A DNA stretch of 64,000 nucleotides from Emticicia sp031378345 (lineage in GTDB: Bacteria; Bacteroidota; Bacteroidia; Cytophagales; Spirosomataceae): contig JANNDY010000048.1 in the NCBI GenBank assembly GCA_031378345.1, positions 6,792 through 70,791 of the forward strand, given 5' to 3'. Shown here piece by piece: positions 37,030 to 46,176 of this stretch. Made by a program: the position numbers and the translations under genes. A model generated the notes under the pieces. It was not told where the DNA came from and did not search any database. It worked only from the letters and a program-made list of their open reading frames with translations. Each line of letters starts with the position of its first letter. Positions within the stretch are counted from its first letter, which is position 1.

Positions 37030-39072
37030 TCATTCCGCAAGTATCTCCAAACTCTTCACCTTTGTAGGAAACCAAACTCTCATTTCGCCTTGCCCACGAT
37101 TCGAGCGGGCGTAATATGGAATTAATATTAAAGGTTGGGCTTTGGTGCTTACCGTCAAATTATTTTCGATATTGATGGCGTGAGCTGCACCTTTTAGGGT
37201 CATTACACCATTTAGAAGATTTGGTTTAAATTCTTCTAAAAAATGCTGGTCGTCAGGCACTACGAGGTTTGAAGTTGCTCCATTATTGTCTGCAAATTCC
37301 GCACAATAGACAATTGGTCCACGTTGAATTGCCATCTTGCCAATGTTGTCTTTTACTTTCTCGTTAGCTACTACTTGACGAATATTCATTGGAAAAGAAA
37401 TCATAATTTTATCACCTTTTTTCCAAACTCGGTCAATGATTGCGTAGCCATTTTCTTCTTTAAATGCTATCTCTTGCACATTTTTACCGTTAATTTCATT
37501 AAAAATAGGGCCAAGAACAACATCTTTAGTTTCTTTAAATTTATACAAATCTGTTGGAAATGCTTGATTTCTGGCAAAACCCGGAATACGAATATAAAGT
37601 GGAAACTGCACGCCGTTTTTGTTTTCAGGCTCAACAGAAATTTGTATATTTCCATACCAAGGATAATCAGTGTTTTGCGTAATAGTTACATTTTCTTTCG
37701 GCAAAACTTCCAACGAAGTTGTGTTCGACATAAAAAGATTTACATAAACTCGGCTGTCTTTTTGTGCATAAACATAACTCGGAATCGAAGGCATAAAACG
37801 GCAAATATTAGTCGGACAACACGAACATCCAAACCATGGTGAACGCTTGTTTTCGCCACTCAATTTGCCTTTCTGAAAATTATATTCCATCGGATTTTCA
37901 TAATTGAATGTTTTTCCATCTAAGCCAATTCCACTGATAAGTCCATTATAAAGTGTGCGTTCCAAAATATCAATGTACTTAGAATCGCCATACATCATAA
38001 ACATTCTATGATTCCAATAAACACTTGAAATTGCGGCACAAGTTTCGCAATAAGCTGAATGATTTGAGAGTTCATAATCGGGACCAAAACCTTCCCAATT
38101 TCCTGCTTGTCCGAGCCCGCCTGTGATGTAAGTTTTCTTTGAAAAAGCATTGTCCCAAATTTTGTTGAGAGCTGTCAAATAGGCCAAATCATTAGTCATA
38201 GAAGCAACGTCTGCCATTCCTGCATACAAATAACCTGCCCTTACTGAGTGTCCGAGAGCTTCGGTTTGTTGTGTTACTGGAATATTATCTTGCCAGTAAG
38301 CCCCTGTCTGCCAAACAGTTGCATCTTTTTCACCAGTTTTTTTGTCATATTTTCGTTGCCCTCTACAATCAATGAAAAACTTTGATAAGTCGAAATATTT
38401 TTGATTGCCTGTAACTCTGTAAAGTTTCACTAAACCAATCTCAATTACTTGATGCCCAGGTGCAACTGACTTTTTTCCTTCTCCAAAAACTGTCAATAAA
38501 TGGTCGGCATTTTTGATGGCAATATCAAGCATATTTTGCTTGTTTGTTGCCAAATAATGTGCTGTGGCTGCTTCATAAAAATGCCCCATATTGTAGAGTT
38601 CATGGCTTAATTCATGCTCTTTTTCGTAGCGAACTTTGCCAATCCAAGGGTGAGTTGTGTCGCCCATTGTGCGAGTCGTATATAAGTAACCGTCAGGCTC
38701 TTGTGCCTTTCCAATAAGCGTAATGAGCGAATCTAAGTAGGTATCGAGCTTTGCGTCGTACTTTACATGTAGCGAATAGGCTGCTCCTTCGATGATTTTA
38801 TAAACATCAGAGTCGTCGAAAGGATAGGTTGTGCAAAGTTTGCCTGTATGAGAAACGGCCTGTTCAAAATTTTTGATACGACCAGTTTCTTTCGATTTTT
38901 GAAATGACCACGGAATGGTAACAGTTCGATTGATTTCGAGTTTTGGCAACCAAAAATTATCACTGAGTTTTACTTTCGTGAATGGCACGCCACGATATGG
39001 ATAATCCTTTTGGATTTGTGCTGTTGCGATAAGAGAGATTAGACAAAAGACAAGTAAAATTAGGCGTTTCAT
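37030..39072 (-). CDS. GH127 (DUF1680) glycoside hydrolase, beta-L-arabinofuranosidase-like
   Basis: The start at 39072 gives the signal peptide MKRLILLVFCLISLIATAQ and 680 residues. Family motifs: VKLSDNFWLPKLEINRTVTIPW, ELYNMGHFYEAATAHY, and the Cys/Glu zinc site of GH127 (SAYCETCAAISS and WFGCSCCPTNICRF). GH127 enzymes remove beta-L-arabinofuranose; the true substrate here is unproven. It is exported and not part of a PUL in this window. It is divergent from the SelW-like gene 76 bases away. Confidence 0.9.
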   Translation of the reverse strand: MKRLILLVFCLISLIATAQIQKDYPYRGVPFTKVKLSDNFWLPKLEINRTVTIPWSFQKSKETGRIKNFEQAVSHTGKLCTTYPFDDSDVYKIIEGAAYSLHVKYDAKLDTYLDSLITLIGKAQEPDGYLYTTRTMGDTTHPWIGKVRYEKEHELSHELYNMGHFYEAATAHYLATNKQNMLDIAIKNADHLLTVFGEGKKSVAPGHQVIEIGLVKLYRVTGNQKYFDLSKFFIDCRGQRKYDKKTGEKDATVWQTGAYWQDNIPVTQQTEALGHSVRAGYLYAGMADVASMTNDLAYLTALNKIWDNAFSKKTYITGGLGQAGNWEGFGPDYELSNHSAYCETCAAISSVYWNHRMFMMYGDSKYIDILERTLYNGLISGIGLDGKTFNYENPMEYNFQKGKLSGENKRSPWFGCSCCPTNICRFMPSIPSYVYAQKDSRVYVNLFMSNTTSLEVLPKENVTITQNTDYPWYGNIQISVEPENKNGVQFPLYIRIPGFARNQAFPTDLYKFKETKDVVLGPIFNEINGKNVQEIAFKEENGYAIIDRVWKKGDKIMISFPMNIRQVVANEKVKDNIGKMAIQRGPIVYCAEFADNNGATSNLVVPDDQHFLEEFKPNLLNGVMTLKGAAHAINIENNLTVSTKAQPLILIPYYARSNRGQGEMRVWFPTKVKSLEILAE

Positions 39073-39148
39073 AGTTTTAGAAGGGTTGAATATTTTTATA
39101 AAAATAAGAAATAAATTTTCGTAATTTGCCAAAAATCTTTCTATAAAT

Positions 39149-39427
39149 ATGAAACCAAAAATTACTCTCGAATATTGCCCAAAATGTCATTGGTTGCTAC
39201 GCTCGGCATGGTTGGCACAAGAATTATTGACAACATTTGAGGCAGAACTCGGCGAAGTAAGCCTCCGACCAAGCGAAATTGCAGGAAGTTTCAAGGTTTT
39301 GTTGAATGAAGAAGTAATTTTTGATAGAAAACGTGAAGGACATTTTCCCGAAATAAAAGAATTGAAGCAATTAGTTCGAGATTTGGTTGCTCCCGAAAAA
39401 TCATTGGGGCATAGCGATAGGAAGTGA
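39149..39427 (+). CDS. SelT/SelW/SelH (Rdx)-family thioredoxin-like protein
   Basis: The 92-residue product has the redox motif CPKCHW (CxxC, with Cys where selenoproteins have Sec) near the N terminus and GSFKVLLNEEVIFDRKREGHFPEIKELKQLVRD, the family core. The role is unknown; presumed thiol redox. Its stop codon is inside the first unit of heptad array C. Confidence 0.85.
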   Translation: MKPKITLEYCPKCHWLLRSAWLAQELLTTFEAELGEVSLRPSEIAGSFKVLLNEEVIFDRKREGHFPEIKELKQLVRDLVAPEKSLGHSDRK

Positions 39428-39493
39428 GTTCTGAATGCTGAGTTCTGAGTGCGTTTTATATCGAGATAGAAAACTCAGAATTCAGTACTCAAA
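39423..39493. repeat. Heptad inverted array C (holds both stop codons of convergent genes)
   Basis: The left arm, 39423-39450, is agtgagt, tctgaat, gctgagt, tctgagt; the right arm, 39473-39493, is actcaga, attcagt, actcaaa. The TGA of the SelW-like gene is in left unit 1; the TGA of the response regulator (39489-39491) is in right unit 3. The loop is 22 bases. Confidence 0.85.
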
Positions 39494-40241
39494 TAAGATT
39501 TTCTTTGAAATTTCGGCTCATTCTCAGCACCTTTTCGTTTTTCAGAATGACCGAATAATCGCCATTGAAATGCGACTGGATTTCTTTGATGAAATTTATA
39601 TTTACAATAGTTGAACGGTGGATTCTGGCAAAGGTTTTTGGATTGAGTTTTTTCTCAAAATTTGTGAGAGTTTCCAATTGCAAATGCTTTGATTTTTCGG
39701 TGTGGAGCGAAATATAATTGCCGTCGGCTTCGATATAAACGAGGTCGGAGGTTTTTACTAATTGAATTCTTCCGCCATCTTTTATAGTTACTATTTCGGC
39801 ATAATTTGGCTGTGAAAATTGCTGAAAAAACTGACCATATTTCTCGAAAACTGCCTTAAATTCTTGCTTTTTACTTAGCTCTAATTGTTTCAAAACCTTC
39901 TCAAAAGTTCGGTCGAAACGTTCATCATCAAAAGGCTTCAAAAGATAATCAATGGCGTTTGCTTCAAAGGCTTGAATTGCATAATTATCGAACGCCGTTA
40001 CAAAAACAATAAGAGGTACATGTTTGATAGTCAGGTTTTTAGCTAAATCAATGCCATTTAATTCGGGCATTTGAATATCTAAAAAAACAACATCAGGCTC
40101 ATACTTTTCGATAGCCAAAAGTGCCTCTTTTCCATTGCTACAAATCGCAATTATCTCAACTTGCTGATAGCGTTTCAGCTGTTTTTGTAAGATTTCTCTG
40201 GCAATTGATTCATCGTCGGCTATCAAAACTTTGTAGGTCAT
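39489..40241 (-). CDS. LytTR-family response regulator
   Basis: The product has 250 residues. Receiver domain 1-120: LIADDESIAREIL, phosphorylated Asp in VVFLDIQMPELNG, LLKPFDDERF. LytTR DNA-binding domain about 145-245: YIEADGNYISLHTEKSKHL, FARIHRSTIVNINFIKEI. It overlaps the kinase gene by 4 bases (ATGA), so it is translationally coupled and its natural partner. Confidence 0.95.
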   Translation of the reverse strand: MTYKVLIADDESIAREILQKQLKRYQQVEIIAICSNGKEALLAIEKYEPDVVFLDIQMPELNGIDLAKNLTIKHVPLIVFVTAFDNYAIQAFEANAIDYLLKPFDDERFDRTFEKVLKQLELSKKQEFKAVFEKYGQFFQQFSQPNYAEIVTIKDGGRIQLVKTSDLVYIEADGNYISLHTEKSKHLQLETLTNFEKKLNPKTFARIHRSTIVNINFIKEIQSHFNGDYSVILKNEKVLRMSRNFKENLI

Positions 40242-41308
40242 TTCAAAAGTGGTAAAGTGATGGTTACTGTAACTCCATTTTCGGGAGAATTGCTAAAAAT
40301 TTCAAGACTTGAATCTCGCCCAAAAAGATTTTCTAAGCGTTCTTGCGTGTTCATCAAACCAATTCCAAATTTAAAATCTGTGAAAGTTTCGATGCCATTA
40401 TCTCTCACCGAAAGTGTGAGTTTTTCATTATTTGTTGAGGCAGAAATTTCGATTTTTCCTTGCTTGGCAAAAGGCTCTATGCCATATTTTATGGCGTTTT
40501 CAACAATCGGTTGCAAAAGCATTGGTGGAACAAAAATATTTTGTAACTCATTGTTTATTAGTATTTTATAAGCCAATCTTTCTTCAAAACGAATTTTTAG
40601 AATCTCTAAATATAGTTCTAAAAGTTGAATTTCGTTTTTCAAACGCACCAAATCTTCGTTGTTTTCTTTGAGGCTTAGTCGCAACAAATCGCTTAGTTTC
40701 ATCAGCATTTTTGTTGCTTTTTCGGTATCGCCTTTTTGCATCAAACCAATGATATTGTGATGCGTATTGAACAAAAAATGCGGCTGTAATTGCATTTTTA
40801 GTGCATTGAGTTTGGTATCAGAAAGTTGTTTTTCGAGTTGAGCTTTTTCGATGATGGATTTTTGATATTCTTGGTAAAAATCGATAGCCTTATAAGTAGC
40901 CAAAATCAACCAATAATTGATGTATTCATTGAAAAAAGATAATGCAAAAACTCTTTTCATAAAAAACAAAAACCCATCATTTTGTCCAAACAAAAAATTT
41001 GTCAAAAATGCAACAATTATGGAGTTTATAAAAATAGCTAATAGGCTGACTATCAGTGAAATAGATAGGTGTAATAGCAACTTTTTAAAAAGATTTGGTT
41101 GCTCTAATGGCAATTTTTCGCCCAACCAAAACACAATAAAAGTGATAGGAATATACAAAAGCCACTTGGTTTTCATAATAAAAACAAAAATCCAATCAAT
41201 GTTTTTTCCATCTAAACGATATACCAACACGTCTTGCCCAACCATCAAGAAAGTAACGATTATCCAAAAAGTAGGAATCAGCCAATATTTTAGTTGATTG
41301 AGTTTCAT
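40238..41308 (-). CDS. LytS-type sensor histidine kinase
   Basis: The product has 356 residues. Four membrane segments lie in the first 150 residues. His_kinase domain: LKMQLQPHFLFNTHHNIIGLM (His phosphosite), then ATPase PPMLLQPIVENAIKYGI (N box) and FGIGLMNTQERLENLFG (G box). There is no extracellular sensor domain, so the membrane part probably senses the signal. It pairs with the downstream LytTR regulator. Confidence 0.95.
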   Translation of the reverse strand: MKLNQLKYWLIPTFWIIVTFLMVGQDVLVYRLDGKNIDWIFVFIMKTKWLLYIPITFIVFWLGEKLPLEQPNLFKKLLLHLSISLIVSLLAIFINSIIVAFLTNFLFGQNDGFLFFMKRVFALSFFNEYINYWLILATYKAIDFYQEYQKSIIEKAQLEKQLSDTKLNALKMQLQPHFLFNTHHNIIGLMQKGDTEKATKMLMKLSDLLRLSLKENNEDLVRLKNEIQLLELYLEILKIRFEERLAYKILINNELQNIFVPPMLLQPIVENAIKYGIEPFAKQGKIEISASTNNEKLTLSVRDNGIETFTDFKFGIGLMNTQERLENLFGRDSSLEIFSNSPENGVTVTITLPLLK

Positions 41309-41317
41309 TTTTCGATT

Positions 41318-41671
41318 TTATAATTCTCTTTTTTTACCGTCTTTTCCCACTACCACAAACGTAGAAACACTTTTTTTAACTAAAGCGTGAATACCTACTT
41401 CAGTAGAATTATTCAACAAAACTAAGCTCGAACCATCTTCAGTAGCACCAAGTTTTACTCTGATAGTGCGTGTTTTATCTCGTAAACGTAGCATGACTTC
41501 TCCGTCAGGTTCAACTTTCATTTCTGCACGAACAGTGCCTTTATTATCTACCAACTCAAATTCTTTCACACGAATTTTTTCAAAAACGTCGGGACTTGGT
41601 TTGGCAGCAATGAACAAAAGAATTACCAAATTGAATAGGCCAAGTAGCATTGGCAAACGTTGATTTTTCAT
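41318..41671 (-). CDS. Small membrane-anchored or exported protein of unknown function
   Basis: The product has 117 residues. One N-terminal hydrophobic segment (LPMLLGLFNLVILLFIAA) is followed by a beta-rich domain with repeated KEFELVDNKGTVRAEM / VMLRLRDKTRTIRVKLG strands. Similar short proteins occur in Bacteroidota, but I do not know a function. It ends 9 bases from the kinase start and may be read with it. Confidence 0.65.
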   Translation of the reverse strand: MKNQRLPMLLGLFNLVILLFIAAKPSPDVFEKIRVKEFELVDNKGTVRAEMKVEPDGEVMLRLRDKTRTIRVKLGATEDGSSLVLLNNSTEVGIHALVKKSVSTFVVVGKDGKKREL

Positions 41672-41692
41672 AGAAATGTTGTTTAAAATGTG

Positions 41693-42520
41693 TTAAGGTT
41701 TCACAACTCGTACTTGATTTAGGGCATTGTTTTCAAGTACCCAAAGCTGGTTATTATCATCAAAAACTCCCCCAGTTGGTTGCCAAATAAGCGTACTTTT
41801 ATAGACAACTTCCATTTTTCCATCAGGTAAAATCTTACGAATTTCTTTTTTTTCAGGAACATTTACATAAATATTGCCCAATTTGTCATCGGAAATACCA
41901 TAAATGTTATGATTTGGCTTTCGAGAGGTATCATAACCTTTTACATCATCTAAATCTTTGGCAATAAGGCTCACTTTTTTGTCTTTTATTTTGAATAAAT
42001 CATTGTCATCAACATAGTAAAAAGTGCCATCTTTCTGACAAAATTGCCAACGAACATCAATGGTTTTGATGGTTTGGACAATTGAAATTTCGCCATTTTT
42101 GGCTTTTTTCATGAAAATACTTTCTGTTTTTCCTCGTTCCAACCAAAACATATTGCCAGTGGCATCACGAGTGAAACTATAATTACTAAGAAAACCTTCG
42201 GTATTTGGAATTTCTTTTGAAAATTTGCCATCAGCACTATATTTCCAAGCAAAATGCCCCCATTTGTCGGTTTTTTCGCCTTCATACCATAGATGTTCCC
42301 CATAAAGATTATCCTTATTATCCATGTAAAGTTCGTGCGTATGAATTTTTGGAACAACGATTTTCTTTTGTTTTCCATTTGCCGAAATCTTCCAAACTTG
42401 AGATAAATCTGTGTAAAAAATCTCACCTTTGGAATTTTTGACAATACCAATACCAGGGTGTGAAAATGCAATAAATGTAGCTAAAAGATTGATTATTAAG
42501 GAGTTAAATAGCTTTTTCAT
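41693..42520 (-). CDS. Exported beta-propeller (NHL/SMP-30-like) protein
   Basis: The product has 275 residues and a signal peptide (MKKLFNSLIINLLATFIAF). Blade-like repeats: GIGIVKNSKGEIFYTDLSQVWKI, LYMDNKDNLYGEHLWY, YGISDDKLGNIYVNVPEKKEIRKI, GGVFDDNNQLWVLENN. Enzymatic residues cannot be assigned. It is 21 bases upstream of the small membrane protein on the same strand. Confidence 0.75.
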   Translation of the reverse strand: MKKLFNSLIINLLATFIAFSHPGIGIVKNSKGEIFYTDLSQVWKISANGKQKKIVVPKIHTHELYMDNKDNLYGEHLWYEGEKTDKWGHFAWKYSADGKFSKEIPNTEGFLSNYSFTRDATGNMFWLERGKTESIFMKKAKNGEISIVQTIKTIDVRWQFCQKDGTFYYVDDNDLFKIKDKKVSLIAKDLDDVKGYDTSRKPNHNIYGISDDKLGNIYVNVPEKKEIRKILPDGKMEVVYKSTLIWQPTGGVFDDNNQLWVLENNALNQVRVVKP

Positions 42521-42625
42521 AATTGTAAATTAAAATTGTTGAACAAATTTAATGTTTACAAAAAAGCAATGTAATATATTTTTGATAGGAAGATGAAAAA
42601 ATAGGGCGAGATGATGGGGAATAGA

Positions 42626-42712
42626 TATGAGAGTCGAGAAGTGAGATTCGAGAAAATGTAAATTCTCAAATCCTGTATCTCATATCTCATATCTAAAATC
42701 TCGCATCTATTT
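42626..42712. repeat. Heptad inverted array D
   Basis: Left units 42626-42653: tatgaga, gtcgaga, agtgaga, ttcgaga. Right units from 42664: tctcaaa, tcctgta, tctcata, tctcata, tctaaaa, tctcgca, tctattt. The right arm is longer and its last unit contains the stop codon (42707-42709) of the cytochrome gene. The loop is only 10 bases. Confidence 0.85.
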
Positions 42713-43786
42713 CATCGACTTTATCCATTCTTTGATGAGTTCAACGCCTTCTTTGTGTGTAGTTTTTCGTCCAACTTCGGGCATCATTATGCCAGGGTCG
42801 GTAGATGCCATGCGGTAAACGATGATAGATTCGTCGGGTTTGCTTGGTACGATGTCATATTTGAGATTGCCCGAACCACGCCCTGCTGCTACTGGAGTTT
42901 TCATTATTCCGAAGGCGATTGGTTCGGTTTCATGAATACTTAAATTCAAACCCGAAGTTTGGGCTGGTCCGCCCAAGCGGTGGCAATGGGCACAATTTAT
43001 ATCAAGCCAAATTCTTGCACGAGCATCAAGGCTACCACTTTCGGGTTTGTTCCAAATCGGTGCTTTTGGCACGGTTTCAATGGCAGGAAGATTTGTTAAA
43101 ATACCTAATTTTTGCCAGTTAAGTAATTGATTTTCTGTTGAAGACTGTAAACTGCCAAGCGGAACGCCGCCCGCTACCGACAGCAAAGCCCCATTCAGTT
43201 GTCTTGCCGAGGGTCCAATTGGCGACATTTTTTCATTGCGATTATGACAACCTTTGCATTGATTCAAGTTCGGAATTACGTATTCGTGTTTTTTCTTTTT
43301 TCCGTTGGCATCAATATAACTTACTTCTTTTGTATCGCCTGCAACTTCTAAAAAAGCCTCAGTTTGTTCGTCATTCCACACATAATCTAATGCTTTCCAA
43401 CCATCTTCTTCGTGAATCAAAAGGCGAGTTTCGATTAATTTTCTACCCAATTCAGGTTTTCGGAAATCGTTTGGATAATAAAAAGTTTTGATGATAGTTG
43501 AGCCAACAGGAAAATCCAAAACTTCTTTTTCATTATAGCTAACTGTTTGATTATCAGGTAGTTTCACGAAGCGAAGTTTCTCGGCATAATCAGTAAATAA
43601 AGGTGTATTTAATGAATATGGGAGTACGCCAGATGTAGGTTTCTGCTCGACACCATTTCCTTCAAAAAAATGATAATCAGACAACTTTTCTTTGGGCATA
43701 CTTGCTTCATCGTCGTTTTTTTGGTGAAAAGCCGATAACGCAAAAATGCTAATAGAAATGATTAATATGCTTAGTTTTTTCATCAC
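42707..43786 (-). CDS. Dihaem c-type cytochrome-like protein (SO2930/HNE_0200 family)
   Basis: The 359-residue product has a signal peptide. Two CxxCH haem motifs: NQCKGCHNR and INCAHCHRLGG. The family signature is SGVLPYSLNTPLFTDYAEKLRFVKLP, with PGIMMPEVGRK and LIKEWIKS at the end. Family members are usually encoded next to a beta-helix protein, as here (4-base overlap), and are of unknown electron-transfer role. A GC-rich element (43154-43181) encodes SVAGGVPLG within the segment GALLSVAGGVPLGSLQ, which looks inserted between the two haem motifs. Confidence 0.85.
   Translation of the reverse strand: MMKKLSILIISISIFALSAFHQKNDDEASMPKEKLSDYHFFEGNGVEQKPTSGVLPYSLNTPLFTDYAEKLRFVKLPDNQTVSYNEKEVLDFPVGSTIIKTFYYPNDFRKPELGRKLIETRLLIHEEDGWKALDYVWNDEQTEAFLEVAGDTKEVSYIDANGKKKKHEYVIPNLNQCKGCHNRNEKMSPIGPSARQLNGALLSVAGGVPLGSLQSSTENQLLNWQKLGILTNLPAIETVPKAPIWNKPESGSLDARARIWLDINCAHCHRLGGPAQTSGLNLSIHETEPIAFGIMKTPVAAGRGSGNLKYDIVPSKPDESIIVYRMASTDPGIMMPEVGRKTTHKEGVELIKEWIKSMK
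43154..43181 (-). repeat. In-frame GC-rich element in cytochrome gene
   Basis: The coding strand reads GTCGGTAGCGGGCGGCGTTC, then CGCTTGGC. The part GGCGGC(G/A)TTCCGCTTGGC is shared, 17 of 18 bases, with 46882-46899 in the loop of heptad array E. GTCGGTA and GCGGGCG are shared with the ABC ATPase element. Confidence 0.55.
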
Positions 43787-44934
43787 TTACACAAATACAA
43801 ACTCGCATCACGAGAAACATTCTTGAAATTATGTTCAACATCCATGTTAACAAATGATTCATTCTTATTGTTTTTAAAGCAAAGCACTTGTGTTGGATTT
43901 TTATCATCAACGATGCCGTCCCACTGAATATGAGGGACATTTTTGCCAAAGCGTAGCTTGTATTTATATATTTGCCCAAAACGCCCTTTGTGGGTTGCTT
44001 TCACTTTTTCACGCTCAAAAACATTGTCGTGAATTTTAATTTCGGTTGGATAAGGATAATAACTTTTGTCTTTGATAGGGTTTTCGGTAGTATAATAACT
44101 GATGACACAAACACTCGCTGATTTGTTGTTAATTATCTGATTATCAAATACTTCCACGTGATTGGCTGCTAAAATTAATACGCCAGTGCCGTCTGGAACT
44201 CTGGCTACGATGTTTCCTTTTGGGGCAAAATTTGGCAAATTATTATGGTGAATATTATTTTTATAAACTTTCGTATAACCACCTTTTTTCAAAATCAAAT
44301 CGGGCAAATCGAAAACCAAAATGCCTCCAGTGTTTTCGGTGGCTTCGTTTTCGTAAACTTCGGCATTGAGCGAATTTTCGATTTCGATGCCAGCTACATT
44401 ATGATAAGCCCTTGATTTTCTGACGATTATGTCTTTCGATTGTCCAACATAAATCCCAGCATCCGATGCTCCAATCGCTTCACAGCCTTCTATAAGTACC
44501 TTTTCGCATTGTACAGGGTAAAGTCCATACGAGCCATTTGTTGCTTTAGGTTCGCCGAGCCATTCGGTTTTTACATTGCGGAAAGTAATGCCAATTACGT
44601 TCATAGTTTTCACGGCATCGCCTTTTGAATCTTGTACCGTCAAATCTTCGAGCGTAATATTTTCAGCATTTGAAATTCGGATTCCTTCTGCTCCGTCGGT
44701 TTGCCCTTTAAATGACAAAATGGTTTTGTCTTTTCCTCGTCCTTTGATGGTTATGTTCTTTTTTCCTTCCATCGAAAGGCTTCCTGTAAATGTAAACGAG
44801 CCTTCATCGAGCGTAATGGTCGAGCCGTTCTCTGCCATGATGAATTGGGTTTGAATCTTTTTTTGAATTTCTTTTTGGGCGAAAATTGCCGTAGAAAACA
44901 GTAAAATGCTAACTAAAGCGATTGATTTTTTCAT
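43783..44934 (-). CDS. Exported parallel beta-helix repeat protein
   Basis: The start at 44934 gives MKKSIALVSILLFSTAIFAQ and 383 residues. Pectate-lyase-like right-handed helix: KNITIKGRGKDKTILSFKGQ, GIRISNAENITLEDLTVQDS, VLIEGCEAIGASDAGIYVGQ, ADHVEVFDNQI-type turns. By family (the model paired with HNE_0200-type cytochromes) the two genes travel together. No lyase catalytic residues can be pointed to. It overlaps the cytochrome gene by 4 bases. Confidence 0.85.
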   Translation of the reverse strand: MKKSIALVSILLFSTAIFAQKEIQKKIQTQFIMAENGSTITLDEGSFTFTGSLSMEGKKNITIKGRGKDKTILSFKGQTDGAEGIRISNAENITLEDLTVQDSKGDAVKTMNVIGITFRNVKTEWLGEPKATNGSYGLYPVQCEKVLIEGCEAIGASDAGIYVGQSKDIIVRKSRAYHNVAGIEIENSLNAEVYENEATENTGGILVFDLPDLILKKGGYTKVYKNNIHHNNLPNFAPKGNIVARVPDGTGVLILAANHVEVFDNQIINNKSASVCVISYYTTENPIKDKSYYPYPTEIKIHDNVFEREKVKATHKGRFGQIYKYKLRFGKNVPHIQWDGIVDDKNPTQVLCFKNNKNESFVNMDVEHNFKNVSRDASLYLCK

Positions 44935-45068
44935 GATTTTTATATGCTTTGTTGAATGAGGTTTAAAATTAGTGTTTTTTATCAAATAAATCATTTTTAG
45001 AAAGCTATATTTGGAAAATTGTGTGGGAATGTGGAATTTGCTGAGAAAGGTTATTAAATTATATCAAA

Positions 45069-45683
45069 ATGCTTCAACAAATATTCATTGATTTAACTCA
45101 AAGATACACAAGCGACATTCGTTTGTCTGAAAAATTATGGGAAGAAATAGAAACTAATTATTATACCAAAAAACGGCATTACCACACCCTAAACCATCTT
45201 GAAAATTTACTCAACCAATTGACGTTGGTTAAGAATCAAATTGAAGATTGGGATACAATTTTGTTTTCATTGTTTTATCACGATGTCATTTACAAAGCAA
45301 CAAGTAGCGAAAATGAAGAAAAAAGTGCTGAATTTGGCAAAAATAGGCTTCAATTATTGGGATTTCCGACTGACAAAATAAACAAATGTATAACTCAAAT
45401 TTTAGAAACTAAAGGTCATTCAAAAAGCGTTGACAATGATACAAACTTCTTTACAGATGCCGATTTATCTATTTTAGGACAAAGTTGGGAAACATATTCT
45501 GAATATTATAAACAAGTAAGAAGAGAATATGCTATTTATCCAGATTTCATGTATAATCCTGGAAGAAAAAAAGTGTTAAACCACTTTTTGAAAATGGAGC
45601 GTATTTTTAAAACAAAGCTATTTTTTGATAAATTTGAAAATCAAGCTCGACAAAATTTGATGGAGGAATTGAAAAATAGTTAG
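45069..45683 (+). CDS. Predicted HD-superfamily metal-dependent phosphohydrolase (COG4339 type)
   Basis: The product has 204 residues. Metal motifs: KKRHYHTLNHLENLL (His), FSLFYHDVIYKAT (HD) and FTDADLSILGQ (Asp). Its length fits the family. The substrate is unknown. It stands alone and is followed by hairpins at 45704 and 45755. Confidence 0.85.
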   Translation: MLQQIFIDLTQRYTSDIRLSEKLWEEIETNYYTKKRHYHTLNHLENLLNQLTLVKNQIEDWDTILFSLFYHDVIYKATSSENEEKSAEFGKNRLQLLGFPTDKINKCITQILETKGHSKSVDNDTNFFTDADLSILGQSWETYSEYYKQVRREYAIYPDFMYNPGRKKVLNHFLKMERIFKTKLFFDKFENQARQNLMEELKNS

Positions 45684-45703
45684 CACACCCCAAAAATTAG
45701 AAA

Positions 45704-45732
45704 AGCAAAAGTCAAAGACCTTTGCTTTTGCT
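45704..45732 (-). terminator. Hairpin with T-rich flank on the minus strand
   Basis: The stem is agcaaaag.caaag / ctttg.cttttgct with one bulge. On the minus strand it is followed by TTTTCTAATTTTT. It could end transcription of the small minus-strand ORF and also serve the HD gene from the other side. Confidence 0.55.
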
Positions 45733-45754
45733 CTCGTCAAACTGCTGTTGATTA

Positions 45755-45796
45755 TTAAAACCACCAATTCGTCAATTGAGAAATTGATGGTTTTAA
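45755..45796. repeat. Inverted repeat of 15-base arms
   Basis: ttaaaaccaccaatt and aattgatggttttaa match at 14 of 15 positions, with a 12-base loop. It lies between the first hairpin and the small ORF in an otherwise gene-free 500-base gap. Confidence 0.6.
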
Positions 45797-45823
45797 TCTT
45801 TGAAATTGTCATTAAACAATTCC

Positions 45824-45913
45824 CTACGCTTTACACGCATTGATTGCAACTATCACAATAAATATTGACACAACTATAAGTTCGTCAAGGTGTTCGTAGA
45901 ATAATTTTTTCAT
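45824..45913 (-). CDS. Putative 29-residue single-pass membrane peptide
   Basis: The ATG at 45913 reads MKKLFYEHLDELIVVSIF, then IVIVAINACKA. That is a charged start, an acidic turn, one hydrophobic span of about 15 residues, and a short Cys-containing end. It is the only plausible coding in the 500-base gap 45684-46183. It resembles the small membrane peptides often missed in annotation; no family is recognised. Two hairpins lie downstream on its strand. The rest of the gap (45914-46150) is AT-rich with nothing I can name. Confidence 0.4.
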   Translation of the reverse strand: MKKLFYEHLDELIVVSIFIVIVAINACKA

Positions 45914-46156
45914 TGTTTTCTTGCTTTTTATACTATGATTCTAATTATCATAAAAAGGTTGAAAGCACATTGAAATTTATTTTTATAAATTAAAGCAACG
46001 ACCAACTTATTTACTAGATAATGTTTTTTTCTATGAGTATAAGGCAAACGATAATGATTTACATGGCTATAAATACTACGTTTTTTGTTGATACAAATAT
46101 CGTATGGCGAATTTGAATAGACAATACCCAAGTTAGGGTATTTTTTTGAAGAAGCG

Positions 46157-46176
46157 TATCCGTACCAGTACGGATA
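46157..46176 (-). terminator. Hairpin after the NarL-type regulator gene
   Basis: The palindrome tatccgta-ccag-tacggata lies 7 bases past the stop of the response regulator (minus strand). There is no T-tract directly after it, so it is a weak terminator call. Confidence 0.45.

Noticed and set aside
39149..39427. Selenoprotein reading of the SelW-like gene
   Set aside because: The redox motif is CPKC with ordinary Cys codons; no in-frame TGA within the gene.
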